From contig CP079215.1 in assembly GCA_019316985.1 (NCBI GenBank), positions 4,402,001-4,466,000 on the forward strand: a stretch of 64,000 nt of DNA. The letters run 5' to 3'. The notes below the pieces were generated by a model. It ran no database searches and had not been told where the DNA came from. It saw only the letters and a list, made by a program, of their open reading frames with translations. Shown one piece after another: positions 10,974-21,439 of the stretch. Source of the stretch: Paraniabella defluvii. Its GTDB lineage: Bacteria; Bacteroidota; Bacteroidia; Chitinophagales; Chitinophagaceae. The position numbers were made by a program, and so were the translations under genes. Numbering within the stretch: the first letter of the stretch is position 1; every line of letters begins with the position of its first letter.

Positions 10974-11119
10974 GTGTGATAAAACTTGCGAAATTTAAAT
11001 CGACTACCAATCGAGTACGTTAAACGCCTACGGTGGAAGCATCGTAGGTGTTGATGTTACTTGTAGTCGAGGGTCTCGCAAGTCCCTATCACACGAGTGC
11101 ATAACACTGCGGTGCTTCC
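10974..11119 (+). ncRNA. Candidate structured RNA with nested stems and pseudoknot
   Basis: Four nested pairings share one centre: 10974-10981 with 11087-11094 (GTGTGATA/TATCACAC), 10984-10991 with 11076-11083 (ACTTGCGA/TCGCAAGT), 11000-11007 with 11063-11070 (TCGACTAC/GTAGTCGA), and 11024-11032 with 11043-11051 (nine pairs, one G-U). The apical loop holds GGAAGCA (11035-11041), which is fully complementary to TGCTTCC at 11113-11119 downstream, so a pseudoknot can form. No reading frame explains this. I do not recognise a known RNA family. It lies 215 bases before the first RiPP precursor, so it could be a cis-regulatory leader or a free-standing small RNA. The strand is assumed from its neighbours; the stems read equally well on the other strand. 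Confidence 0.6.
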
Positions 11120-11333
11120 TTGCATATATGTGAAAATAAGATGAATGAATTAGAAATATCCCATTGAACCCAAACCTATATCTCAGCATAATCGTCAGTT
11201 ACATTAAAATCACCATAATATTCGAATTGCGGTCTCTACTCTTTAATCAGACCAAAGAATAAACAGAAAAAAGAAAAGCGCTTTATCCCATACGCGCAAA
11301 AGGGACATTCTTAAACTATAAATTTTATCATTT

Positions 11334-11605
11334 ATGAAAAAACTCGAAAGCTTGAACAAATCAAAATTTACGGTGCTCAATCAGAAAAATTTAGGCACAG
11401 TAAAGGTGGTGGAGCAACCGGTGCCAATCAGCGCTACACCGGTGCTCAAACCGAATACAGACCTCGTCCTGACGGTAGATCAGATATATACATACGCTCT
11501 GTTTACCAAACATGGACGTCAGATGATATCGGTGATGGATATGAATACTATTATGGTACAGGCACCGCTTATGGAGGTTGGTCTTATGTAGGAACGACAC
11601 AATAA
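11334..11605 (+). CDS. RiPP precursor peptide 1 (double-glycine leader), one frameshift
   Basis: The leader MKKLESLNKSKFTVLNQKNL continues to a VKGG double-glycine motif at residues 23-26, the processing site for C39 peptidases. One A is missing at about 11403 (GTAAAGGT should read GTAAAAGGT). Restored, the peptide is 90 residues and ends at a TAA at 11603-11605. The core is rich in Tyr, Gly, Thr, Ser, Asp and Trp, with TWTSDDIGDGYEYYYG and a WSYVGTTQ tail. Ser/Thr and Asp/Glu side chains are the usual substrates for ATP-grasp ester or amide crosslinking, which fits the maturase genes downstream. Annotated without the correction, the C-terminus would be meaningless. Confidence 0.8.
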
Positions 11606-11629
11606 TTTTTTAACTCACTAAAAGTTCTT

Positions 11630-11882
11630 ATGAAAATGCAACTTGAAAAAATTAAATCCAACAGAAAATTTGTTTCCCTTTCCATGTCGAATCTAACTTC
11701 TGTGAAAGGCGGGCAAGCGACCGAAGGTGGAAGCGAAGCGCTTCAGGCGGAAATGTTATATAATCAAAATAATGAGTTCGTCGGATGGAGAACGCATTAC
11801 AGAAGCTGGGGTCTGACGATCATACGGGGATACCTGGCGTTACTATAATGTGGACTATTATTACGAAGACCGTTATATATAA
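11630..11882 (+). CDS. RiPP precursor peptide 2 (double-glycine leader), two frameshifts
   Basis: It starts MKMQLEKIKSNRKFVSLSMS and reaches SVKGG at residues 24-28, the same leader plan as the previous peptide 24 bases upstream. Restoring one G in each of two G runs (about 11807 and 11829) gives an 84-residue product whose core includes HYRSWGSDDHTGD and ends DYYYEDRYI, with a TAA at 11880-11882. The motif W-x-SDD and the Tyr/Asp/Glu-rich tail are shared with precursor 1. This supports both the frame corrections and a common modification. Confidence 0.78.
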
Positions 11883-11891
11883 TTAGCCCCA

Positions 11892-11932
11892 AAAGCCAAG
11901 ATACGACAAGACAATTGTTGTGTTTTGGCTTT
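11892..11932 (+). terminator. Hairpin between precursors and the next gene
   Basis: AAAGCCAA at 11892-11899 pairs with TTGGCTTT at 11925-11932, with further partial pairing inside (ACAA/TTGT). It follows precursor 2 by 10 bases. It may partly terminate transcription so that precursors are made in excess over the downstream enzymes. Confidence 0.5.
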
Positions 11933-11962
11933 AACTATTCAGTTTCAATTTTAATACCTTCT

Positions 11963-13116
11963 ATGAAAAACACTAAAACTCAAAATAAGCGTATACTGCT
12001 TATTGGGTTCTTGCTTCTTATTATGACAAATATATTGGGACAACAAACCTTGGGTTATTGCCAAAGTTCCTACAGTGTCAGGAAGTACTATGAGTATATG
12101 CAAAGGGCCAATTCGGAGATTTGTCGTTTTAACAATGAGTTAGCGCTTCAGTTGTTTGATAGCGGATTTACATTTATACAATATCCGTTTGAAATTGACC
12201 TAAACAATGCCGTTTATGCAGCGATTCACAGCAAACATCCTGATGAAAAGAAAATCCTTCATTACTTAGACCTTATGCGATCAAAGCATATGAATCTTTC
12301 CGATAAATATAAAAGCCTACCGGGACATATTCATTATGTGAATAAAATGAACAAACAATCCAGCACTCCATCGGTAGTAAATACCTATTATACTAATCTT
12401 GTAGCAGATGCTATTGCTACCGATCAGGTATTGAGAAACTTTTCCTACGAACAGTTTAAGAGACCCTACCACAATTCTTTGCTGCCAGCTATTGATAAGA
12501 TTGATTCGGTCAATTATAATTTGGTGGATTCAATATTCAGATACGCATTAAAAAACCATATTCCCTTAGAACAATTACTTGGGCGTGATTTGAATAGTGA
12601 TCTGGAAATAATTTACAAGCATAATGTGGCGTGGGGAAGATATGATAAAGCATTAACCGATTCATTAATTTTTGCAGGATTAGTGGATGCTAGACAATAC
12701 GCAACATTTTATGACAAAAACTGCAATTCCTTTTATAAACCCGAGGAAGCGAGGAATGGAAAGTGGGGTAAAGAGTTTCAGTGTAATTTCTTTTGTGGAA
12801 TATATGCCACAAATATTGCATACCAGTATACCGACGGATCAGCATTTATTCTCATGCTGGAACCTGAAGAACTGGAAATAGTCAATCAAAATAGAAAAGC
12901 ATTATTTCTTGGTAATGTATATGATGATGCAAAAATGAAAATTTTTAGTTATAGGTATAGCAGTGTCGGAGTAGAATCCCTATTAAGTCAATCTTTACAT
13001 CTAATGTTAACGGTATTTTAGACTTTGAAAGCAAAATACTTACCTGGCGGCCTGGCTATTATAGGTATCATATTACTGATTCATTCGAGTTTGATCAAAA
13101 GCCGATATTAAAGTGA
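11963..13116 (+). CDS. Secreted protein of unknown function, RiPP-cluster paralogue A
   Basis: The product of about 384 residues has a signal peptide (MKNTKTQNKRILLIGFLLLI) and then a soluble domain starting KYYEYMQRANSEICRFNNE. It is closely similar throughout to the gene at 20291-21439 on the other side of the cluster; both share DLNNAVY, PAIDKIDS, GLVDARQYA/GIVDARQYA, FYDKNC and the ending WRPGYYRYHITDSFEFD. Part of the central region (TDQVLR, D-N-LVDSIFRYAL, LEQLLG) loosely recalls DUF6624, but I cannot confirm this. One frameshift near 12975 hides the last 47 residues. The TGA stop overlaps the GTG start of gwsG, so the two are co-translated and the protein very likely belongs to the peptide pathway. 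Confidence 0.8.
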
Positions 13117-14088
13117 TTATCTTATTATCAAGAATAGAAGACGATACAACGTATAAAATTATTGAATGGCTTGACAGAATGCACAAGCCATACATCAGGG
13201 TAAACCATATTCATGAATTGTTGGTCGGGTTTAATTATGACTTGCTTTCTGGTGAATTACAATTTTGCCATAACGGAAGAATGATAAAGACGACTGATAT
13301 TCAGTCATTTTATTTCCTGGGCGGTGGTATTAGTACTAAGGTACGACCATTAAGAACTGAAAATGATCCGCGCCTGGGAATCGAAATAGGAAAATTTCTG
13401 AATAATCAGGCGCATGTTTCTTTCCAACAAATTTTTGACAGAATGATTTTTGAGGAAGCATCAAGTGTTTTGGGCTATCCCCTTTTTCAAGTATTAAAAT
13501 TAATAAGCTGACAACGCTAAAAAAGCTCATGAAGCGGGCTTACGTGTTCCTGACACTGCATTGGTTACCCAAAAAACTGAGTTAATACGCTACAAAAATA
13601 AATGGGGAAGGATTATTAATAAGAGTATAGATGACGGCATTTCAATTGAAACTGAAAAAGTATCCATAGCAGGGCAAAGAACTATTGAAATTGGTGAAAA
13701 AGTTATTAATGCAATGGCTAATGACTTCTTTCCATCTTTGATTCAGCGATTGATTGAAAAGGAGTATGAAGTTCGCATATTTTATTTTGATAGGAAGTTC
13801 AGTTCAATTGCCATTTTTTCGCAAAGCAATGCTGAGTCTGAAATTGATGGTAGGAGGTTAAACCCTGAGCATCTCACTAGACATGTGCCATTTTTATTAC
13901 CAGCAAACCTACGGGAAAAGATCTGTGTTCTTATGGGATCGCTGAACCTGAATTATGGTTCTATAGATTTAATAAAAAGCAGCGATGGATCATATTATTT
14001 CCTAGAGGTCAATCCTTATGGTCAATTCGGATACCTTTCATCATTTGCCAATTATTATTTAGAACATAAAATAGCTACATACTTATGA
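13113..14088 (+). CDS. gwsG: ATP-grasp peptide maturase, grasp-with-spasm type, one frameshift
   Basis: This protein of about 325 residues matches the ATP-grasp maturase of grasp-with-spasm RiPP systems. It has a MvdD-like N-terminus (MIILLSRIEDDTTYKIIEWL), a central KLTTLKKAHEAGLRVPDTAL segment reached after one missing base near 13507, and the C-terminal ATP/Mg-binding signature YYFLEVNPYGQFGYLS. Family members activate Asp/Glu carboxylates of the precursor with ATP and couple them to Ser/Thr or Lys side chains. The GTG start at 13113 lies inside the previous stop, and the stop at 14086-14088 overlaps the next start (ATGA). This places it in a tightly coupled operon with both partners. Confidence 0.88.
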
Positions 14089-14272
14089 GAATAGAAATGA
14101 AAGACATTCTTCGGATCAACTTATTAGTAAGCTGCCCTTGTCTTTTCAAAGGATGCATCCTATAGATAAGCAGTATGCTGTATTTATTGATAGGATGATT
14201 ACCATAAAAAAGTATCAAACGGAAAGATGCGCCGTATACCCCTATCATAAACCTATTTCAAAAATTATATAA
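14085..14272 (+). CDS. Small conserved-looking protein between gwsG and gwsS, one frameshift
   Basis: An ATG at 14085 overlapping the gwsG stop opens MRIEN; adding one A in the A run at about 14096 continues as ERHSSDQLISKLPLSFQRMH and ends at a TAA at 14270-14272, four bases before gwsS. The product is 62 residues, mostly helical and basic, with a single Cys near residue 49 and the ending PYHKPISKII. The tight spacing on both sides argues it is real. I do not recognise the family; a leader-binding or scaffold role would be only a guess. Confidence 0.55.
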
Positions 14273-14275
14273 GGG

Positions 14276-15355
14276 ATGATGATAAAAGACGACATGCCAT
14301 TTGTTGTATTCGCCAACTGTCTGCCTGTTAAAGGAGTTGAAAGGGGGCGATTTGCGATACGCAGCGAGGAAATATTCATTTAGTTCCTAATAGTTTAATT
14401 GATTTCATAACAAATAATCAAAAGTTAAGTATTCAGGATGTCAAAGGAAATTTACATCAGATGATGGTGAAATTATAGATGAGTATTTTGAATACCTATT
14501 AGATAATGAACTGATTTTTTTACAGATGAGCCGGATAACTTTCCTCCAATGGAACTCAACTGGGCTAGCCCGTCGTTAATCAGGGAGTGCATTATAGATC
14601 TTAATCCGGATTTTATCCCGAACTTAAAACAGGTATTCAATAGTTTGGATAATTTATGTTGTACAGCGTTGGAGATTAGAATTTATAATGAAATAGCATT
14701 TTCAGATATTGAGAAGGTATTAAGATTAGCTGATGGTTTAACCATTACTTCTATTAACCTGATCAAAAAATGCAACGTTTCAATAATATTGGAAAATGTA
14801 ATTAGTCTCTGTGATCAAAACAATAGAGTCACCCAGGTAACTGTGTTCAATGCAGATGAAGACAGCCTATATCAATCCAAAGAATTACTTACACCTATTA
14901 GGTACACGTCAAAGAGCGTGGCGAATGAAAAACATTGCGGGATAATCCATGCTGATTTCTTTTCCGTAAACCTGGACACATTCACCGAAGCGATTAACCA
15001 CAACACCTGCCTGAACCGTAAAATAGCCATCGATTCGGCGGGCAACATTAAAAACTGCCCCAGCATGACACAGAGCTTCGGCAATATCCGTGACACCACA
15101 TTGGAAGAAGCCCTCGGCAAACCAGGGTTTAAAAAATTTTGGAATATAAATAAAGACCAGATCACCAAATGCCAGGACTGTGAATTCCGGTATGTCTGTA
15201 CGGATTGCAGGGCTTATACAGATAATGTTGAGGACCCGTACAGCGCGCCACTGAAATGCGGGTATGATCCTTATTCCTGTACCTGGGAGGATTGGAGCAC
15301 ACATCCAATGAAGCAGCAGGCTATCGATCATTACGGAATACGCGATATCCTGTAA
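14276..15355 (+). CDS. gwsS: SPASM-domain peptide maturase, grasp-with-spasm type, frameshifted
   Basis: Rejoined, the protein is about 360 residues. Its N-terminus (FVVFANCLPVKGVERGAICD, then LVPNSL) and C-terminal Cys-rich SPASM domain (KCQDCEFRYVCTDCRAY, then PLKCGYDPYSC) match the SPASM maturase paired with gwsG. SPASM domains hold auxiliary Fe-S clusters. I see no canonical CX3CX2C radical-SAM motif in the N-terminal half in any frame, so a normal SAM-radical mechanism is not supported. Frames break near 14352 (a missing G or A), 14452 and 14520. The region from 14549 onward is intact. Confidence 0.85.
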
Positions 15356-15417
15356 GAACGATTGCCATCCATCGGCACAAATAAATATTACATATCCTAA
15401 AACCGAATTCATTAAGA

Positions 15418-17619
15418 TTGAAATTTTCATTTTACAAACAGCTCGACTTTATGGACTGCGGTGCCACCTGCCTTAAAATGGTGGCAAAGCAATATGGAAG
15501 AGATTATAGCATTAACAGGCTGCGCCGTATTTGTGAAACGGGTAAGCAGGAGTTAGCCTATATGCCATTAGTAATGCAGCAGAACAGATTGGTTTGAGCA
15601 GCCTAGGAGTAAAGGTAAAGGCCGAAGACCTTCATGAAGCACCTATGCCTTGTATTCTCCATTGGAAAGAAAGTCATTTTGTGGTCCTTCACAAGATCAA
15701 ACGTTCAAAATTTACTGTAGCGGACCCAGCTACCAGTGGACTCATGACCTTGGATGAAGATACTTTTCGTGATATGTGGCATGGCAAGGATAATAAGGAA
15801 GGAGTAGCTTTATTATTGGAACCTACACCTGATTTTCATAAAAGTGAAGAGGAACGGACAGAGCAGAAAAAGAATAAAGTAACCTGGTCAACATTGTTCT
15901 CTTATTTGTTTCAGCACAAAGGGTATTTCTTTCAAATCCTATTGGGGCTTGGCGCAGCGAGCCTATTCCAGTTGCTCATCCCTTTTCTGACACAGGGAAT
16001 CGTGGACAGAGGGGTAAATATGCAGGATATCCACTTTGTTTATATAGCCCTCATTGCCCAGTTTGTACTTATGCTTGGCAAAACGGTAGTGGAGTTTTCG
16101 AGGCAAGGACTACTCCTATTTATTTCCACTAAGATCAATCTATCACTCCTGAACGAATTCTGGAAGAAGCTGATGCGCCTTCCGATATCCTATTTTGATA
16201 CCAAGCAGACGGGAGATATTATGCAACGCATTGGTGACCAGCATCGGATAGAAAAATTCCTGACAGGCAACAGCATCAATATTCTTTTTCGATAGTAAAC
16301 CTGCTAGTATATTCAGTTGTGATGCTGATGTACAGCGTATCTGTGTTCCTGATATTTCTTGCCGGAAGTATCCTTTATATAGTTTGGATATCTGTATTTT
16401 TAAGAGAAAGAAGGAAACTTAATTACAAACAATTTGCACTCGCATCCAGGGAGAATTCTGCAACATTGGAAATGGTACAGGGTATGCAGGAAATAAAAAT
16501 GCACAATGCTGAAACACCGTTCCGCTGGAAATGGGAAAATATGCAGCGGGGATTATTTGGTATCGGGTTTAAAAACCTTTCGCTGAACCAGATCCAGAAT
16601 GCAGGAGCGCTTTTTATCAACGAAGGGAAAAACCTGCTGGTGACCGCTATAGTAGCGACCTCCGTTATCAAGGGAGACCTTACGCTGGGCGCTATGCTGG
16701 CCATACAATATATACTTGGTGCATTGAATCAACCCGTACAGCAGTTCATTGGGTTTATACAGGAATTCCAGGATGCAAAGATCTCATTGGAACGTCTCAA
16801 CGAAATTCATGCAGAAGAAGATGAGCCGCAAGCTACGCAAACTCCAAAAATTTCAATAAAAAAACTACAATTGGTATATCTATAGAGAACTTAGTTTTTG
16901 GATATTATTCCGGTGAAGATGAACGGGTATTAAAAATATCAACCTGAGTATACCAGCCGGAAAGATTACAGCAATCGTGGGGATGAGCGGTAGCGGGAAG
17001 ACTACGATGCTGAAAATACTCCAGAAATACTATGACGAGCAGTACAAAGGCAAAATCATAGTTCAATATGAGCGCAATGAAAAAGAGTTAAAGCAGATCA
17101 TACCTATGATATGGCGGGATAAAGTGGGAAGCGTGATGCAAGACGGATATATTTTCAATGACACGATTGCCAAGAATATAGCTGTTGGCGTTGAATACCC
17201 GGACATGGAAAGACTGGAATATGCTGCTCATATGGCCAATATCAAAGAGTTTATTGATGATTTGCCGATGGGCTATTACACCAAGATAGGGATGGAGGGA
17301 ACAGGTATTAGCATGGGGCAAAGGCAAAGGATACTGATTGCAAGAGCTGTATATAAAGACCCTGAGATCTTACTCTTCGATGAAGCAACCAACTCACTGG
17401 ATGCCAATAATGAAAAAGTCATACTGGAGAACCTGGAATCATTTTTTGAAGGAAGGACTGTTGTTGTTGTAGCACACAGGTTGAGTACCGTAAAGAACGC
17501 GAACAAAATTGTTGTGCTCGAAAATGGAGAGATCATGGAGGAAGGAACACATCAGACACTTACAGCACTGGGGGAAATATTTTGAATTAGTTAAGAACCA
17601 GCTTGAATTGGGCAATTGA
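15418..17619 (+). CDS. Peptidase-containing ABC exporter (C39 domain), frameshifted
   Basis: Rejoined this is about 735 residues in the standard order: C39 peptidase (catalytic Cys in DFMDCGATCLKMVAKQYG, His in HWKESHFVVLHKI, Asp in VADPATSG), a six-helix transmembrane domain (about residues 160-430), and an ATPase with Walker A GMSGSGKTT, signature ISMGQRQR, Walker B LLFDEATNS and H-loop VVVAHRLS. It should cut the two precursors after their Gly-Gly and export the cores. Frames break near 15552 (GGG read as GG), 16295, 16862, 16930 and 17572. The only start giving the full C39 domain is TTG at 15418, unless an upstream base is missing. The ending becomes ELVKNQLELGN. Confidence 0.9.
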
Positions 17620-17673
17620 TCATTTTATGTCTCTTGCTCCCAACGGCTGCAACAAACAAATCATTTAAAAAAG

Positions 17674-18906
17674 ATGAAAGAGATAAAATTAAACAAACTG
17701 GCCAAATATGGCACTATTATAACCTGCATTATACTGGTCATAGTGGCACTTTTCACCTGGCTGATCAGGTATCCGGAAACGGTGAACTCGGAAGCAAAGC
17801 TTACCGGGACCAATGCTCCCAAACCGATCATCGCATTTATCGGGAAGGTTACAACTCCTTTTGAAAAAAACGGAGACCAGGTAAAGAAAGATGATATCAT
17901 TGGCTGCGTGGAAACTACCGCGGATATAGATGAGGTATTAAAATTTGAAAATTTCGTAGACACGCTATACATGTTGGTGAATAGTGACAATAGCGATGGT
18001 ATCCAGGAAATAATGCGCCAGTCGTTTTCCGGACTGGGGAGCTGCAATCCGATTACCAGGGCTTTATGCAATCCTACCTGCCCTACCGGGATTACGTACT
18101 AGGCGACTATGCCCGCAGGAAAAAGGATCTGCTCAACAAGGATATTAATATGGTCAATAAAAGCAGGCAGGTATTAAGAGAACAGGAAGTGCTTAGCCAA
18201 CAAGACCTGGAGTTAAATTATACCACACTGGATAAAAATAAAAAATTGCTCGAAGAGCAAATAATCTCGAACAGGAATACAGGGAACTAGTAAGTCAGCA
18301 TTTAAATAAGAAAATGTCTGAGCCACAAATGAAGTCGGAATATATCAACAAAGAGTCCCAGCTCAATGCCATCAATAAGGAACTGGTAGAGATCGATAAT
18401 ATGGTGGCTACGCATAAGACGGAATTCAGGCAGGCTGTATACAATATGAAAAGCCGGATAGATGAATGGAAACAACAGCATCTGCTGATCGCATCCGAAG
18501 GCGGCAAATTGAGTTTTAGCCGATTCCTACAGGAGAACCAGGTAGTAGAAGGGGGCAGGTACTTGCTTATATTACACCTGAACATAGCAGTGTTTATATG
18601 GAAACTCTTGTTTCGCAAAGTAATTTCGGAAAGGTAACTACTGGTCAAAAAGTAATACTGAGATTTGAAGCCTATCCCTGGCAAGAATTTGGGACATTGA
18701 CTGGGACTATAGATTATATCAGCCCGATTCCTGTAGACAGCGGCTACTACCTGGCTAAAATTCAACTCCCCGAAAAGCTGGTGACAAATCATCACAAGGA
18801 AATTCCGTTTGTCGAAGGGCTGAAGGCCCAATCTGAAATTGTCACCAAGGATATGAGGCTGGCCGAAAGCCTGTATTATGATCTGGTGAAAACAATCAGG
18901 AAGTAA
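17674..18906 (+). CDS. HlyD-like periplasmic adaptor for RiPP export, frameshifted
   Basis: The N-terminal part has one transmembrane helix (about residues 14-36), then a biotinyl/lipoyl-like half (AKLTGTNAPKPIIAFIGKV, GDQVKKDDIIG). A long coiled coil covers about residues 130-260, and the C-terminal beta barrel includes VYMETLVSQSNFGKV and GQKVILRFEAYPWQEFGTL. Rejoined length is about 412 residues, normal for HlyD-family adaptors of Bacteroidota peptide exporters. It follows the C39 ABC gene by 54 bases and would link it to the TolC-like channel. Frames switch near 18040, 18285 and 18560. Confidence 0.85.
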
Positions 18907-18933
18907 ACCAACAACATAAAAATTATTGTAGCA

Positions 18934-20268
18934 TTGAAAACGGCTTACTTATGTATTTTAATGATCATCACCACAGGTTATATGTGGGCACAAGATTCCG
19001 TATGGACATTGGAGCAGTGTATAGCATATGCGAAAGAGCATAACCTGACCGTTAGGCAAAGTGAATGGGACAAGAGACTTGCCCAGATGATTTATGAAAG
19101 CAGCAGGTACAGCCATTTGCCCAACCTCAATATATCGTCTAATTACGGGTGGAGTTTCGGCCGTTCCATCAACCCAGCAACAAACCAGTTCGAGAACACA
19201 CAATTCTCTTCGTTAGGGTTGAGCGCCAGTTCCGACATGCTGGTATTCGGATGGTTTCAGAAGCGATATAACATACAAAAAAACGAATTGGCCTATCAAA
19301 AAGCTGGGGAGACTACGAGGCAGCAGGAATACGAGCTCGTATTGACTATTGTCACGGCATATTTAAGGGCATTGTTAGCGAAAGAACAGATATCCAACCT
19401 CCTGTTCCAGATAGAATTGAGCAATAACAACAAAATTCGGATTGAAAAGCTGCTCGGAGCGGGACGCAGCAATATTCTGGAGCTGTCCCAGTCTCAAAAC
19501 CAACTGGCCAATGACAGCAGCCTGTATTACCAGGCAGTATTGAATTATGAACTGGCATTAATAGACCTGAAAGTCATCTTAAACCTGGCTTTGGATACAC
19601 CTTTGGCGCTGGAAATGAAAATTGAGGAAGGTGATATTGTATTTATGGAGAAGCCATATCCTGAAGATATCTATAAAATAGCCGTAGAAGATTTCCCAAC
19701 AATCAACCAGGCGGATATCGAAATGGACATTTCGAAAAAAATATCCGGATAGCCAGGGCCAGCAGCTTACCTCAGCTTAGACTGTATTACTCGACAGGGA
19801 CGAATTATTCTTCCTCTTTCTATGAATTCCTGCCTTCTGGGGAACAAAGGCTTATGAATTTTGGCAGGCAGCTCAACACCAACTTTTCCCATTCCGTAGG
19901 TATAGGCATTTCGATTCCTGTTTTCAACGGCTTTGTTGCCAGGGATGCGATCAACTCCGCTAAGATCAACTTAGAGAAGGCCATACTGTCTACCGAACAG
20001 GAAAAGCAGCAGTTGAAACAGGAAATATATAAAGCTTGCCTGGATTATGAAATCACCCTTCAGAAATATGCTTCCCTCCTCAGTGCAAGGCAACATTCAG
20101 AGACATCCTTCTATGCTGCGCAAACCAGACAGGAAGCGGGGCTGATCACCTACTTCGAATATTTGACAGAAAAATAACTTCCTGAAAGCAGAAAATGAGC
20201 TGACAGCAGCAAAATATGACTTGCAGTTCAAAAAGATAGTAGTAGCATATTATCAGGGAAATAATTAG
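18934..20268 (+). CDS. TolC-family outer membrane channel, frameshifted
   Basis: A signal peptide (KTAYLCILMIITTGYMWAQ) precedes a TolC/OEP protein of about 445 residues with WTLEQCIAYAKEHNLTVRQS, the alpha-helical repeats, a typical GRSINPATNQFENTQF surface segment, and LKQEIYKACLDYE in the second repeat. The apparent start is TTG at 18934. Frames break near 19743 and at 20175 (an A missing from the run after GACAG), after which NNFLKAENELTAAKYDLQFK finishes the second TolC repeat. It completes the tripartite exporter with the two preceding genes. Confidence 0.87.
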
Positions 20269-20290
20269 TTCAATTTTTAAACATTTTTAC

Positions 20291-21439
20291 ATGAAAATCA
20301 ATTTGAAAAGCTCCTATGGAACAGTACTTTTTGCTTTTGCAGTCTTTTCCATACATTAACATCAAATGCCGAAAATCCGGGAAAAATGGAAAACAATCTT
20401 CAAAAGTATTATGAATATACACGTAGGGCAAATGTCGAGATGTGCCGGTTGAACAATGACTTTGCTTTCAGATTATTTGATACAGCTTTTGCTTTTATAA
20501 GCTACCCATTTGCAATAGATCTGAACAATGCGGTTTATACCGGAGTGCATTCATTAAAGCCCGATGAGGAGAGACTGCTGACATATTTGAAAATGATGGC
20601 GTCAAAAGGGATTGATCTTAAGGAAAAATACAAGGATCTGCCGGAGCATTTATCTTACGTTTCAAAAGTGGCGAAAGACAAATTTCCTGATTCGTCATTA
20701 ATAGATTCTGATTATGTAAAAAAGTAACGGATGCGTTTGCATCGGATCAGGTATTAAGAGAATTTTCGTTCACACAATTTAACCAACCCTATGACAATTC
20801 TTTAATCCCCGCGATTGATAAAATTGACTCTATGAACTATATCCTATTGGATTCTATTTTCCGACATGCCTTAAAGGTGAATATTTCCTTAGAGCAATTG
20901 TTGGGTATTGAAGCGAATTCAAACCTGGAGATTATTTATATACACAATGTTAGCTGGGGACGGTATAATAAGGATCTTACGGACTCTTTGATAGCCCAGG
21001 GTATTGTGGATGCAAGGCAATATGCCTATTTCTATGATAAAAATTGCGACGGATTTTATATGTTATCCGAAAGGGAAAACATCAAATGGGCCAAAGAATT
21101 CAGTTGTAATCCTTTCTATGGGATATACGGCACTCACTTAGTGTATCAGTATGCGGATGGGACAGCATTCATTCCCCTGCTGGAACCCGCTGAGATGGTG
21201 CCCGTTAATAAAAACAGAAAGGAGCTGTTTTTAGGTGATGTTTATGAAGAGGCTAAATTGAAGGTCTTTTCATACCGGAACAATGCTCAAGGGGTAGAGT
21301 CGCCACTAAAAGCTGTTTTCCTGCAAATGCACAGCAGATGGCTGAGTTTGAAAATAATCTTTTGGGATGGCGTCCGGGTTATATTAAATATTCTAGTACA
21401 GATTCTTTCGAGTTTGATAAAACTCCGGTGTTGAAATAG
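20291..21439 (+). CDS. Secreted protein of unknown function, RiPP-cluster paralogue B
   Basis: The rejoined protein of about 382 residues has a signal peptide (MKINLKSSYGTVLFAF, continuing after a frameshift near 20342) and a domain clearly homologous to the gene at 11963-13116. Shared landmarks are KYYEYTRRANVEMCRLNND, DLNNAVYTGVHS, NSLIPAIDKIDSMNY, SWGRYNKDLTDSL, VDARQYAYFYDKNCDGFY and the terminus WRPGYIKYSSTDSFEFD. Further breaks lie near 20722 and 21322. It sits right after the exporter genes and closes the cluster. Two diverged copies flanking one RiPP locus suggest an immunity, chaperone or target-recognition pair; which of these cannot be told from sequence. Confidence 0.8.

Noticed and set aside
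11963..21439. The two similar secreted-protein genes as an assembly duplication
   Set aside because: They differ throughout in protein and nucleotide sequence and have different neighbours, so they are true paralogues.
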